A stretch of 64,000 bases of DNA from Shinisaurus crocodilurus (Eukaryota > Chordata > Lepidosauria > Squamata > Shinisauridae): positions 286,476,521 to 286,540,520 of the forward strand of contig CM037876.1 in NCBI GenBank assembly GCA_021292165.1. The letters are read 5' to 3'. This document shows positions 45,840-57,493 of the stretch, piece after piece; within the stretch, counting starts at the first letter, position 1, and each line of letters opens with the position of its first letter. The translations under genes were made by a program, and so were the position numbers. The notes beneath the pieces are model-generated. The model was given only the letters and a program-made list of their open reading frames with translations. It ran no database searches and was not told where the DNA came from.

Positions 45840-46776
45840 TGCGACTCTAAGATCCAACCCAGTGTTTAGATTCCCAATTATGAAAATAGTATTTCCACTG
45901 GAAGAAATATAACTTCATGAATAGCTCTATAACAACCTCAAGACAAGCCATAGTGGGTGGTTTGTTCATATCATCCAAGCCCTGAAAAGAGAGCTCAACA
46001 TGAGAACAAGAGAATGATTGCTGCTCGCTGAATCAAGCTACTTCAGTGTTTGCCATTTGAGATATTTTTATTCAAGCTTTCAGCTGAACTGATGAATGTA
46101 TAATTAGAATACAGGATACATTACAAAAGGGTCAAATAGCATGGTTAGTCTCATCGGTTAATATTCATATTTACAACACATGGAAGGCATACAAATTAAA
46201 ACTCAAAAGAAAGAAAATAATTGGTCCACCTAGCCAAGTACTGTGACTGACAGCAGCTTTCTAGTGTCTCAGGCAAAGATCTCTCCAAGTCCTGCTATCT
46301 GAATTTTCCACAAAAAGGGTTAAGTTTTAAAAGTCTAGTTTTTACAAGTAGTTAAAGCACAGCATAAAAAATCTCTATATATGAGATAGAGTTGGACCAA
46401 CTGCAGCCATCTGCTAGCAGAACGGATTTCCCCTCCCCCCTGCAGCCCGCCCCTCCAAATCTACTCCAGAGCATTGAGGGACCCTACAGAGCAGGTTTGG
46501 GGCATGAGGGAGGAGAGGACACAGCCATCCCATTGTGCAGCACTTGGATCCAACCCAATGATATCACAATTCTTACTTAATGCTATTACTGTACTCCAGC
46601 TAATACATTTGTTGTAATGGACTTCTATCATTCCATTACTTATTAAATAAATTTGAAATGTATTAAATAAGTTTAATTTATTTTAATAAGTTAAAAAAAA
46701 AAACCTGCCAACTGTAAAGTCTCTTCCCTTCCAGCCTTCCATGAACAAAGTATATTAAAACCGGGAAGAACATTTA
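45840..46776. other. intron sequence with no recognised feature
   Basis: Intron DNA between a LINE tail and a SINE fragment, without a feature I can name. Confidence 0.5.
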
Positions 46777-46852
46777 ACTGAAGATGCCAGAGATTGAACC
46801 TGGGATATAACATATGCACAGCATGCACTCTAGCCCAAAGCTATGCCATCCC
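46777..46852 (-). mobile_element. tRNA-like SINE head fragment
   Basis: On the minus strand GGGATGGCATAGCTTTGGGC resembles a polymerase III A-box region and CAGGTTCAATCTCTGGCATC a B-box region. It corresponds to the head of the SINE at 22226. The body is absent. Confidence 0.6.
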
Positions 46853-47189
46853 TTTTTAAAAAAAGAATGGGAAGGGCAAGATGGACAAATAGTTCTCTAG
46901 CAATTGCCTTGCTCTTTTTAAATGGCCAAGTTGTAACTCTTCAGTCATGTCTAAAACCAGCACTCCAGACATTTCCACTAATTTCCAGTTTTATCCCTCA
47001 CTGTCTTGGAACAAATCTTTGTGTGTTTGTCATAATATTCACTTTCTGCTAGAATTTACAAGTGATGTTATTTTTTTAAAAAAAATTAGGAATGCAGAAT
47101 ATGCCAAGCCATTTCCCATCCACTAATAAATCTGATCCCATTTGCAAGGAAAGTACCCACATTCCAGGATTGTACTACGCTTGAGTGAA

Positions 47190-47352
47190 TACAACTGACT
47201 ATATTTTGATTAAGCTGCTGTTTTAGTCGTTTTTAGACCTATGTTACAATTGTGAATTGTTATTGGGGGGGGTTAATATTACAGTTGTGGTTTACACTTT
47301 TTTGCAAGCCACTATGAAGTGGCAGGAAAAGCACTCTATAAATAAAACGAAG
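47190..47352 (+). repeat. possible LINE 3' UTR remnant
   Basis: GCAAGCCACTATGAAGTGGC and CACTCTATAAATAAAACG resemble eroded LINE 3' ends such as the one at 33180-33220. There is no coding part. Confidence 0.4.
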
Positions 47353-47814
47353 TTAACTTCGAAGTTAACAAAGTTAACTTTTGCTAATGAAACTGGCAGA
47401 TGAAATTAACACGGCATCTGAACAGACACAATGGCTCAAATGCTCCATTAAGAACAACTCCAATAATGAAAGGCAGGGCAGTAGCCAAAAAGAGGGACAG
47501 CGCAATACTTCTGTCCAAACCAACATGCAAGAGCTAACTATGCAAAATCTAATGAGACACAAGACACAACCCAAAACAGTGACCATCTCCTTGATGAATC
47601 CTTGAACTGCTCAGGAGTTATATGCAGCTCAAGCCAAGGGTTTGTGTTGTTTTGCTTATTCATTTGCAATATTTGTATACTATCCAACAACAGGCATTCT
47701 CTGTTAAGACCATAAAAATTAAAGCAAGCAAAAAATCAAACAAGATAACAAAAAGAGAAAATAAATGAAACCACCACCAGCAAAACATCAGTGTAGCACA
47801 AATAGAAAGCTCTT

Positions 47815-48570
47815 CAACTTCTTCTGAAAAGACCATTGCATGGGCACCCAACCATCAGGGAGCCACAATTGAAAAAGTCCTGTCGGAGCTCGAGCTTCGA
47901 TGACGCCACCAGTAACCAGTCGTCGAGATATGGCAAGATGGTGATGCCTCTTGCTCGGAGACTGGCGCACACGACAGCCATGCACTTCGTGAATACCCTT
48001 GGTGTGGTGGAGAGACTGAATGGTAGAACCACAAACTGGTAAGCATCTTCTCCAACTCGAAACCGAAGGTACTTCTGACTGTCCTCGTGGATGGCAATGT
48101 GGAAACATGCATCCTTGAGGTCAATGGATGCAAACCAGTCCTGCGGAGTAGAGGCAAGATTGATTGGAGTGTGACCATGTGGAATATCTTTGGTGAAATG
48201 AAGAGATTGACAGTCCAAAGGTCCAAGATCGGCCTGAGTCCTCCGCCCTTTTTCTTTACCGTGAAATACCTGGAGTAAAGACCGTCTTCCAGGTTTTCTG
48301 TGGGAACTGGTTGTATCGCTCCCTTTTGGATGAGTGATAACACTTCTTCCAAGAGTACTTCCATTGGTCAAGTGGTCTTGACGCCGAGAAAAGTAGGGAG
48401 GACTCGAAACTCGATCTGGTAGCCATGTTTGATGATATCTAACACCCACCGATCCGTTGTGATGTTTTGCCAGGATCGGTGGTGTCGACACAGGCGGGAG
48501 CCGAAGATGGTCATTAGAGATGGTGGAGTGATGGTGGCTGGGCGTATAAGAAAGTCAAAGACGACGTCGG
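47815..48570 (-). pseudogene. DIRS reverse transcriptase remnant
   Basis: The frame includes DWFASIDLKDACFHIAIHED, QKYLRFRVGEDAYQFVVLPF, LSTTPRVFTKCMAVV and ITILPYLDDWLLVA. The YLDD catalytic box is intact and the IDLKDA-x-FHI plus LSTTPRVFTK wording is typical of DIRS elements. Upstream parts run in other frames, so it is a frameshifted pseudogene. Confidence 0.9.
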
Positions 48571-48709
48571 CCAAAGTTGCCTCCTTTCCTGGAGCCCCGG
48601 GACCGCTGCTGATTGAATGAGCGCTGCGGTACCTGAGGCTGTTGGCCACGAGGTTGACGGTTACTATCTATGAAATCTCTAAATGGCCTTGACGATTGAT
48701 ATGTAGCAG

Positions 48710-50759
48710 TCAGGTATGGGAATCTGGTCCAAAGTCTTGCCTTATAAGTCTACGGTTGCGGAACGTGAGCCAGCCCCATCTTTTTTGCATTTGCCAATGT
48801 TTTCTGGACAGAGTCGAGTGAGTCGTCAGTCGCTGCGTTAAAAAGACCCTCCCCATCGAAGGGGAGGTCTTCAATCTAGCATCCAAAGTCAGGTTAGTGG
48901 AACGCAACCATGCATGCCTTCTCAATGCTACGGAACCGATCATCGATCTGGCATGACTGTCTCCTTGATGACTGGCAGTATTCATTTGAAGAGCCGCCAT
49001 ACTGGTAGCTTCTTTCTGAAAAACTCTTGCTAACTCTCTCTTTTCATCCGGCAGGTAGTCACGGAGATCTCCTATTTTCTCTGTGATGAACATTTGGTAC
49101 CGTGCCATCATTTTTTGGTAGTTTGATATTTTTAAGCCCAACGAACTCGAGGAATAGATCCTACGCTTGTAGGAATCCAAGGTCTTCCCTTCCTTATCTG
49201 CCGGGGTACTATGTTGTTTACCTCCCCGAGATTGAGCAGATTTCACTATTAACGAGTACGGGGCTGGATGAGAAAAAAAGAATTTCGCGTTTTCCTCCCT
49301 AACTTTATACATTGACTCGAGCTTCCTAGCTGTAGGTTGCGTTGTAGCCGGAGATTTCCATGTTTCTTGCACCGTCTCCAATAGTGTTGGCAAGAAGGGA
49401 ATCAATGTTTGTGAAGATTGTGTCATTCTCAATATGTCAAATATCAGGTCTTGTACTTTTGGCTGTTCAGTTTTTGCTTCAACTCCCAAGGCTCTCACCA
49501 TCCTGTCAACATGCTCTGCAAAACTCCCCAAGTTCTCAGAAGGGGAGATTGCTGCTTTCGATTCTACTTGGGCATCTGGCGATGTGGAGTGCACCGAAGA
49601 GACAGCAGAATCAGTGTCTGAGGTGTACGGTGAAACAGATGAGGTGCTGATAGCGGCTGGAGCCGGAGGAGGAATTGGTACCAAGGCTTGTGCTGGAGCC
49701 GTCGAAGTGGAGGTTCCAGGCTGCACAAGTGCGCTTCGGTCCCGTTGTTCAGTTGTCTGCGCCGAAGGAGACCTTCGATCTTGATGCCGAGATCAATAGG
49801 GTGATTCTCATCGAGCTCGATGAGAATATCCGCTCCCCCTTTGATGTCGAGGGGATTCCTGTGAACGAGAGCAGTAGCTGAGGGATGGAGATCTGGAATA
49901 ACATGAAGCCCGGCTATGCAGCCCGTCATAGCAGTAGCGGGAATAATAGGATCTCGATGTCGACGCCATGGATAGAGTAGAACGCTCTTGATATCGAGGA
50001 GACGAGATCGACAAGACACGGATTCCATCCTCTCAACACTATGATAATATGTTGGAGAGGTGGACAGTCTGAGACGAGATTCTCCTGATCTCGATCGAGA
50101 ACGAGCCAGCGGAACCAGCTGCCCCTCGAGTTGGGGAAGAGCTGAAGATTCGATTATCTCCCCTTCGGAGAGAGATGTAGCTGCCACCGATGCCAACACC
50201 CTCAATGGAGACTTCGAACGCGTCTCTCGGTCCCGATGAGACGTCGAGGCTAATGGAGACCGGCAAGGAATTGATTCCATCGCTCGAGCCTGACTTTCTG
50301 CTGCAACTGGAGCAGTTATGGCTACTTGGTCAGAGACAGCCAAAATTGTTGAGGTCGATGGGCGTTCTTTGTCCTCCTTCTTTTTAGCTGCTTTTTCCTT
50401 TCTGAAAAGCTCCTCTCTGGTTTTTCGGGCCTTTTTTGCAAGCTTTCTAGCTGCGTAGGCCTCTTGCAGCTTAGAAGACTCTCCGCTGTTTGAGTGTGCG
50501 CTGGAGAGGAACACAGCCGGGAGCCTCCAGGCCTCTCCTCTGGAGCAGGAGCTACCGCCGAGAGAGACTGCTCCCACAGGAGGGCTCTCAATTTAGTTGA
50601 GCAGTGCTTTCTGGCCTGTTTTGTGAAGGCCTGGCAATGTGGGCAAGTCTCCGTTACATGAGACTGACCGAGACACAGGAGGCACAATGAGTGTCCGTCA
50701 GCGGGCGGGATTTTAGTCCCATACCACACACATTTTCGGAAAGCTGCCTTAGGAGGCAT
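48710..50759 (-). pseudogene. DIRS gag-like protein remnant
   Basis: The probable start is the ATG at 50759-50757 (MPPKAAFRKCVWYGTK). It is followed by a Cys/His cluster, HSLCLLCLGQSHVTETCPHC, then QARKHCSTKLRALLWEQSL. The Lys/Glu-rich and Ser/Arg-rich middle lies in a second frame (to about 49564). The distal part, with NYQKMMARYQMFITEKIGDL and a broken DLPFDG-type motif near 48880, lies in a third. At least two frameshifts and one near 48880 disrupt it. Confidence 0.85.
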
Positions 50760-51175
50760 AGTTGAAAATTTAAAGTTAACGAAGAGGGACAAGAATGGGG
50801 GAGAGATGAGGAAATAGTAACGATTTTTTTGAAGTAATTTTTTTTTTTTTTGAAAGAAGGAAAATAGAATCAGAAATAGATAGCTAATGAAGAACAAGAG
50901 GAATTCTGAAGAGAAATTTGAAGAATATAGGAGAAAAAACTCAGCTGAATATATTCTGAGAGAGATAGAAGAACCCAAACGACTCGTCGCAACGGCGGTC
51001 GAAGAGGAACTGAGGTAATGGGCGGGAGCCGCACTAAGGAGCACATGCAATGGGGGAGGGGCTCCTGCCCGATTTTCCTCAGCTATAGAATTTTTCCCGA
51101 AACGGCCTCAGCGCAGCGCAACCCATATGTGTGTGATGCACAGAGACCACGAAGAAGAACCTAAAGGTAACCTGG

Positions 51176-53397
51176 CCTCAAGTTGTTTATGGCTTTCACA
51201 GTTCATATGGGCACTTTGAATTGGGCCTGGAAACAGACTGGAAGCCAATGTAGATGGACAAGTACTGGCATAATATAGTTATATCAGCCATTTCTATCAC
51301 CTTAGTATAATTATTCAACCAATTTCCCCCCTACACCCCAGTCATACTGAATCTTGAGATACCAGTTCATTGTTCTTCCTGTATTGCATTTTAAGCTACA
51401 ACAGCCAGTGTCTGTTGATTTAAAAGCCTCTTACTGCTCCCAAATATGTCCTCAATATGTCAAGGAAATTATGTCAACTCTTTTGCATAATCTGCATAGC
51501 CAATCATTCTAAAAAAACCCAATCTTCTTTAAGAAATCACAATGCCTCCATATGAAAATTCAGAGAATAAGGTTGTGTTTAAAAGCACCCAGCTCTTCTC
51601 AGGCTGTTTATAGTCACAAACAGAACATAACTGCATGCTGGGGGGGGGGGGCGGGAGAATGCCACAAAGAGGGAGGGGTCATTGTGGAGTTCATCTAGCG
51701 ATTTCAAAAGCTTGTTGAGCATCTTCATTTTTCTGATAAAAGCTTGGTGAAGATTTAACACTACTATGCTCCTAACCATAACTGAGACTGCAGGCTCCTG
51801 CTTGCCCCCCCCCCAGAGAAACCCCTCCTTTATTCCCTTGCTTGTGTGAATCATGTTTTAGCATTACATCAGCTGTTGGATGACAATGGAGTTAAAGGAG
51901 TACTTCATTAAGGAGAACCCAACGTAAGATAGCCCAAAACATCTGGAGGGTGCCTGGTTGGAGAAGGCTGGTATAAAAGTTCATTTTAAGTACAGAAAAA
52001 TAAACAAATAATTCAATACAGGGGTGGGCACCTTCCAGGGTTTGGGGGCCACAATGCCACCCCCACAGATCTCCCTGGAGGCTGCCCCCTCCCCCACAAC
52101 ACACCTGAAATTTGCTAGAGTAGTAGCAGCAGCAAAGAAAAATAGCCCACTTTTAAAAGTCAAAAGCACAGTTTGCCAGAAAAATTCAGCATCCTGGGGG
52201 TGGGGGGGGAGAGGCTATTTTGCTTTAAATTTTAAGATGGACTACTCTGTAACCTTCCCCTTCATCCAACTCAACATCTTTGCTACAGAATACCACTACA
52301 AACCTGTGAGCTGTGATGCCCAAGGTAGTGAGAGCAGATGACAAGTTGCCCAAGCCACTTTTAATTATTTCTATATTACACACACATCACAGAATGTTCT
52401 CTTTCAAGTAAAATTGAGCTGTTGCTAGTAGATTTTGTGCTGAATTCTCAAACACTGGTGAACTATAACAAGCATGCTTTCATAATAGAGGATGGCATAA
52501 TTCCTAATCTGAGAGCTGCGTATCTAAATCATCTTATGACAGTGGCAAGCCCAGACATTCTGTAATGAGATAAACCTAAAGCCACGCTTGAGTATTGTAA
52601 TCTCTCCAAGAAAAATGATGAAGATGAAGATTCTCCCCCTGCTATAGCACCAAATCCACTTCAGAAAATTCCTTCCCTCCTTGGCCAGCATCAAAACCAA
52701 CACAGAGGCACTGTATGCCCAAGAACACCAGGAAGCTGGCACAGAATTTAACACTGCAGTTTGCAAGTGCTACAAAACAAATGTTACTGTACAAATCTTT
52801 CCTTGGGCTATAAAATAATCTCTCACCACAGCATGCTTCCCACAGGGACATCTCTTACAAGCTTTACAAAAAGATGAGTCTTCAGCTATTCTGTACGTGC
52901 AGAATTTGAAATCGGATCTTAACTGGTACCAAGTTTGCATTTCTGAGAATCTCTGCTTCTCGTTCTTTTAAGACAACTTTGTGGATATTCCAAGTTGTCG
53001 GGTATTTGAAAACATGTCAGGATTTCTGTGAAAAACCCCTGAGTTCAGTTTCTGTGCCTTATGTGGCTACTTGTGTTCCTCATGTCTTCTATTTAGGTTC
53101 TTCCTTGTATACGCCCTAACCCAGGGGTGCAGAATTTCAGGCCTAGGGGCCAAATCTGCCCTCCAGCCTTCCCCAGGTAGCTCCGTCCCTGGTCCTTCCC
53201 CCTTTCCTCCAACCATCCGTCATTTGATGGTTTTCTCAGCTTTTGTGCAGCTTTTTCCCCATTGTAAAAGGTTGTAAAAAGAAAATGGCCAGTAATGCTG
53301 TTTCCACACAGACACATGACAGGTATGGCACTTCTCTTACTTCCACTTGCGCAAGCTTTTGCACAAGAAGAAGAACTTTTACAGTGCAAACTTTGGC
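51176..53397. other. intron sequence with fragmentary MITE ends
   Basis: Contains a half palindromic MITE at about 51930-51975 (AAAACATCTGGAGGGTGCCT). It also has one-ended hAT-like starts near 52020 (CAGGGGTGGGCACCTTCC) and 53123 (CAGGGGTGCAGAATTTCAGG) whose right ends I could not place. The remainder is unrecognised. Confidence 0.5.
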
Positions 53398-53470
53398 AAG
53401 TTTATTCAGAAGTAATACCCACTGTGTTCAGTGGGGCTTGCTCACAGGTACACGTGCTTAGGATTGCAGC
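53398..53470 (-). repeat. MITE fragment (TAAGTCCCATTGAAC family)
   Basis: TATTCAGAAGTAATACCCAC, CAGTGGGGCTTGCTCACAGG and TTAGGATTGCAGC are the eroded counterparts of the element at 54304-54390. Orientation is ambiguous because the family is palindromic. Confidence 0.55.
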
Positions 53471-53834
53471 ATTATTTCACATTTCTTGTTCAACATGCCT
53501 GCACAGGTATAAAGCCTCCCTTTTGTGCATGTGAAAGACATCTTTGGGTCCAATCTATGTAATTTAAGAACACTCGAGGAAGTTCTCTTGATTTACAGAA
53601 TCCTTCTTGAAGTGCAGTTTCCTGCATGAAGGAACTGATCTCATGAAGGGGTTTTCTGAAGTCAAACAAAGCCATTTTCAACTGTGTGGATAACATCCCT
53701 TTTTTGTTCAACAGCACAAGGCCAGGTATAATTCTATCAATTCTAACTCAGAAATAAAATATTAATCTAGCAAGAAGGTATTTTGGAACTCGTGTGCTTC
53801 CAAAGAGCTGCTGAATCATGGGCCCACTTATTTG

Positions 53835-54014
53835 GGAGGGGACAGCAGTAGAGCTCATGCTTTGCTTGCAGAAGGTCCCAGATGCAATCACTGGCATCTC
53901 CAGGTAGGGCTGGGAAAGACCCCTGCTTGAAACCCTGGAGAGCTGCTGCCAATCAGTGTAGGCAATTCTGAGCTGGTCTGACTTGGTATAAGACAGCTTC
54001 CTATGTTCTTATTA
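53835..54014 (+). mobile_element. tRNA-derived SINE
   Basis: An eroded tRNA-like head (GTAGAGCTCATGCTTTGCTT, GGTCCCAGATGCAATC) precedes a body with GGGAAAGACCCCTGCTTGAA, GGAGAGCTGCTGCCAATCAG and GGTATAAGACAGCTTCCTAT. It is the most complete SINE in the window together with 22226-22440. Confidence 0.75.
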
Positions 54015-54303
54015 ATAAATTTGCATAAATGCATTATGAAATGTTCATTGATTTATCTATTGATCAATTGAAGAGGTCCAATCAATCAGCAGTGGGTTCC
54101 TTTAAAAATGATATATATCAATGCAATACTTACAAAGCCTACAGGTGGCTAGCACCATCTTATAAGAGATATTTCCTTTCTCTCACACACATACAGGGAG
54201 GAATACCTTTAAGATGCCTGCTGCAGCACATGCATGCACCTAAATGCAAGGAAGTATGCTTTTTTCCCCTTCAGAAGTAGTTTTCATTCACCTGAAAATT
54301 AAG

Positions 54304-54390
54304 GCTACAATCCTATGCACACTTACCTGGAAGTAAGTCCCATTGAACACAGTGAGAATTACTGAGTAAACATGGATAGGATTGCACTTA
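54304..54390. repeat. palindromic MITE (AATCCTATGCACACTTACC family)
   Basis: The left arm CTACAATCCTATGCACACTT and right arm ACATGGATAGGATTGCACTT are inverted around GTAAGTCCCATTGAAC and its rough complement. It shares the AATCCTATGCA end with the neighbouring MITE at 54416. Confidence 0.7.
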
Positions 54391-54415
54391 ATTAAAACCT
54401 ATACAATTAATTAAC

Positions 54416-54599
54416 TAAGGGTGCAATCTTATCCATGTTTAGATAGAAAAAAGTCCTACAATTCTGGCTGGGAATGCTGAGGAGTTGGGACTTTTTTTAT
54501 ATGTCTAAACATGCAGAGAGCTTCAGCTATTGGGCGGTATAGAAATGTAATAAATAAATAAATAAATGATGCATGGGATTGCACCTTAAGGTTACTTTA
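54416..54599. mobile_element. MITE (CCTATGCATGTTTAGAC family) carrying a LINE tail insertion
   Basis: The ends AAGGGTGCAATCTTATCCAT and ATGCATGGGATTGCACCTT are inverted. Internally it has TTTAGATAGAAAAAAGTCCT and its complement, like the copy at 1881-2017. A LINE 3' tail at 54516-54568 is inserted near the right end, flanked by ATGCA on both sides. Confidence 0.78.
54516..54568 (+). mobile_element. very short L2-like LINE tail insertion
   Basis: GAGAGCTTCAGCTATTGGGC followed by GGTATAGAAATGTAATAAAT and (AAAT)n is the last 50 bp of the L2-like element type seen at 20575-21290. ATGCA occurs on both sides (54511-54515, 54569-54573), a plausible short target duplication within the host MITE. Confidence 0.75.
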
Positions 54600-54800
54600 A
54601 CTGGGTGACAATTCGTTTCTACATCTTCACCCAAAGCAGGATAATCTTGTAAGTTTTTGCCTAGAGCAAGATGGCTATAGCATGGCCTTCAATATTAGAC
54701 TTTCTAGCCAAGAAAAGTCTTTAACAAGGGAGGAACTTCAAATTTGCATCCAGACAGAAGTAGTGCATCATGTTCCAAAATGAATAAAATAATTACATAC

Positions 54801-55880
54801 CTTGCGCAAGCATATTAAACTCCAAGAAGAGTGCTATGTGATAAAGTTCCATAGCTTCTTCAGCCCTTGTCATGTTTGGCTTTCCTGCTACAAGAGCCTG
54901 AACTTCACTTAGACTCCCCACTGAGGGACTACTGTGCAAAATAGAGAGGTCTACCAAATCTGTATACATACAGTTTAAAATCACTCTCACATATTTTTTT
55001 GGTATGATAGATTCATCCAGTATAATCCTTGTTGGAGTCCTTAGTGTTCGATCTGTGATTTCTTCACCAGTCCGTATCCTCCGCTGCAGTAGATGCCGAA
55101 AAAATGGCGACCGTGATGAAATTATCGCTTTGTGAGCTCTGAGCTCCTCATCTATGCAGCTCTGACTTCCACCATAAGCTTCAACCAGTTCAGAGTCAGA
55201 CGAAAAGCTGAGAACTACATCACAGTAACACATGTAGTCCAACAGCCCTCGCATATCAACATCTAAAGAATTTGGTGTTCCAAATTCTTCACTAAGCTGC
55301 ATAAGGATGTCAACATTCTGAAATCTTGAATCTTCCATTCCAAATTCTCCTGTATACAGGTAGTGTAACAAAGCAGAAAACATGGGCAGGTCTATGCCAG
55401 CTGTGTTGATATCCATTATAATCTCTGCACCATATTCTGGCGAAGAAGAAAGCAGGGTCTTAAAAAATGGGCACCTTGCAGCCAAAATTGCACGATGCAC
55501 AGGGAAACAAGTCTCTTGAAATATCAGATCTACATCCGTACAGTATTTAAACTCATACAGTTCAGCCATATCTTTCTGCAGCGTTCTGGCTTCTGGTCTC
55601 GCTAAACTAGCTTGTAGAGAAAGCTCTTTTAAGGCTGAAGTTCCTTCATACTCTTCCACTAATGCATTGACATCTCGAACATCCCAGCCTGAGAGGAGCT
55701 CACGCATCTGCTTGGCATGATCAGCAGACCGGCTAGACTTGCGGCGCTTAATAAACTTCTTTTTGAGGGTGGCAAGGCCAGAGCTTTTCTTTTTCTTGTC
55801 TTGAGGTTTCTCGTGGCCATGGTCAAGGCTATACAGTTTGGATTCATAGCCATAGCCTTGATGGGAATAAGATGATGTTC
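54801..55880 (-). CDS. BTBD7: BTBD7 large coding exon with both BTB domains
   Basis: This 1,080-bp exon starts after TCCTTCTCAG by completing a Gly codon (GTSSYSHQGYGYESKLYS) and ends NMLAQ plus one base before GTATGTAAT. Numbering from the expected full-length start, it covers residues about 28-387. A basic segment (LKKKFIKRRKSSRSADHAK, about 66-84) is followed by BTB domain 1 from about 141 (CTDVDLIFQETCFPVHRAIL, PFFKTLLSSSPEYGAEI). BTB domain 2 runs from about 246 (YCDVVLSFSSDSELVEAYGG, AHKAIISSRSPFFRHLLQRR, RVILNCMYTDLVDLS). The final segment leads into the BACK domain. BTB domains mediate dimerisation and Cullin-3 binding in the family. The exon is intact. The start codon is in an upstream exon not found in this window. 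Confidence 0.98.
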
Positions 55881-56261
55881 CTGAGAAGGAAAAGAAGATT
55901 CGGTGTGGTTAAAGCCAACATTTAACATGAAAAGCCTTAACACACAAGTTGCTGTTTCATTATTATTATACTGGTATTTATTTAAAACAATTATACACAC
56001 GTTCATGTGCTCAAGGTGACTCCACAAAACTAAAACACAATTATTTTGTTTAAAAAACTTTCTATAAGAGCACTAAGTACAGCAGAGATCATGGGAAACC
56101 AAAAAATCAACAATCCTGGCCTCAAAAGCAATAAAACAAGAACAAGTGGGAATCGTTTTAGGTCAACAGTCTTCAAACTTTTCAGAAACAGGATCCATGT
56201 TTAGCCGTAACCTGCAATAAAGACCATTAAAAGATGACTGTGCCTATTTCTCCTCACCCCC

Positions 56262-56291
56262 TACACACACACACACACACACACACACACT
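56262..56291. repeat. (AC)n microsatellite
   Basis: About fourteen perfect AC units in the intron upstream of the large BTB exon. Confidence 0.95.
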
Positions 56292-56383
56292 TCTTTAAAA
56301 CAAAATAGCAATGCTACTGCTGTTGCAATCCACCTTCGGTCAGAGTGCTCCCAGCCCACCAGTTGAAGACCAATGTCTTAGAC

Positions 56384-56519
56384 CAGTGCTCTCCATCCTT
56401 GGGTCCCCAGATGTTGCTGGCCTACAGCTCCCAGAATCCCTTACCATTAGCCATGCTGGCTGGGTATGCTGGGAGCTGTAGGCCAGCAACATCTGGGGAC
56501 CCAAGGTTGGAGAGCCCTG
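56384..56519. mobile_element. palindromic hAT MITE (CTTGGGTCCCCAGATG family)
   Basis: It starts CAGTGCTCTCCATCCTTGGG and ends CCCAAGGTTGGAGAGCCCTG. The target duplication TCTTAGAC is perfect at 56376-56383 and 56520-56527, with central TA. Confidence 0.93.
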
Positions 56520-56527
56520 TCTTAGAC

Positions 56528-57091
56528 AATCTAAATATTTTTTTTAAAATGTGAAAAGGAGGGAAACATGAGCTATAAGAGGGAGAAGTGGCCTGAACCT
56601 ACAATCATTTATCTGGAATATGTGACTAAGTGGAAAAATCCTATGCTTCCTATGGTATTTACTATTTTTGTCTATTATACATCTTTTCATTCTCCCAGTT
56701 TGGAGGATTATCCATGTTTGTCAGTCAGCCAGTATCCTGCAGAAAGCCAATATACTGAGATATCTTGCAAGATTCACAAATGAAAGAAGAAAAAGACACA
56801 AACAATTACTTGCATCACTTATCAGCTTTCAAAACCTGTCTGTTCTTTTATGCACATGACCTTCTGTGTAAGTCCGGTATCTAAAAATCAGTGGCTAGTT
56901 CCTAAAATCGTCACACTAGCACCTAAAATGTTGAAATGTTTCTAGTCCCATGGCAGACCTAGCAAACACTACTTCTGTCCTAAACATTTTCTAGCTTGAA
57001 GCTAGTTGAAATATGTTTCCATAACTATATCCATATCTGATTAAATTCATGCCATACAGTTCCCTGTGTGTGAGGGTTTTCCTTGACTTCT
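56528..57091. other. intron sequence with no recognised feature
   Basis: AT-rich intron DNA; no exon for the BTBD7 N-terminus was recognised here. Confidence 0.5.
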
Positions 57092-57135
57092 GTATTTATT
57101 TATTTATTATATTTATTAATCGCCCATCTGTACTG
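57092..57135 (-). mobile_element. LINE 3' tail fragment
   Basis: (TATT)n followed by AATCGCCCATCTG is the reverse complement of an L2-like tail such as that at 37380-37430. Confidence 0.65.
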
Positions 57136-57493
57136 CTTTTAGGCTCCTGTGTGACTTTTGCAGGGGGACCACATACTTGGCCCAAGCCTGCACAAAGTTC
57201 TAATCCACCAGCAAATACTATTTTTCATAGCTGCCACCACTGTAAGGTATTCTGGTATGCCCCAAGCAAAACACAAGCTACTGTGGAGAGCACCTTTTTT
57301 AATGCCTGGGGCACTGTTTTCTAGCCAAGATTCTGGGCCTTCTTGCTAATCCGGGCATAGAGCCAAATGTACAGCCAAGCTGTCTTAAACAGACACTGGT
57401 AAAAATGTGGGTGAAATCTAACAATGATACCTAGTCAGAAAGAACACTTTCCAAATAAAGGGGTTTTTTTTAATGACAGAAAGAAGCGGAAAG

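Larger units (their letters stand above)
47815..51175 (-). mobile_element. truncated DIRS-type retrotransposon
   Basis: Minus-strand order: a 5' terminal region (51175-50760) with GGTTCTTCTTCGTGGTCTCT and GTTGCGCTGCGCTGAGGC, then a gag-like gene, then a reverse transcriptase of the DIRS type. The element stops at about 47815 inside or just after RT. RNase H, methyltransferase-like and tyrosine recombinase parts, which follow in complete DIRS elements, are missing. Several frameshifts show it is inactive. Confidence 0.87.
4859..55880 (-). other. BTBD7: BTBD7 gene body (nine coding exons; 5' exon outside window)
   Basis: Nine minus-strand blocks form one continuous coding sequence. In transcript order they are 55880-54801, 25763-25555, 22615-22540, 19789-19629, 16142-15999, 14687-14498, 10155-9977, 8901-8473 and 5677-4859. 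Every internal junction has AG before and GT after the exon, and split codons join correctly. The conceptual protein matches the vertebrate BTB domain-containing 7 family over its whole length. The family has tandem BTB domains, a BACK domain and a long disordered Pro/Ser-rich tail. Published work on BTBD7 (Cleftin) links it to cleft formation and branching of epithelia through Snail2 and E-cadherin, and to Cullin-3 type ubiquitin ligases. The intron between the first two blocks is about 29 kb. Confidence 0.97.

Noticed and set aside
55659..56027. 122-residue minus-strand frame overlapping the start of the large BTBD7 exon
   Set aside because: It is out of frame with the conserved BTB reading and runs through the splice acceptor into the intron.
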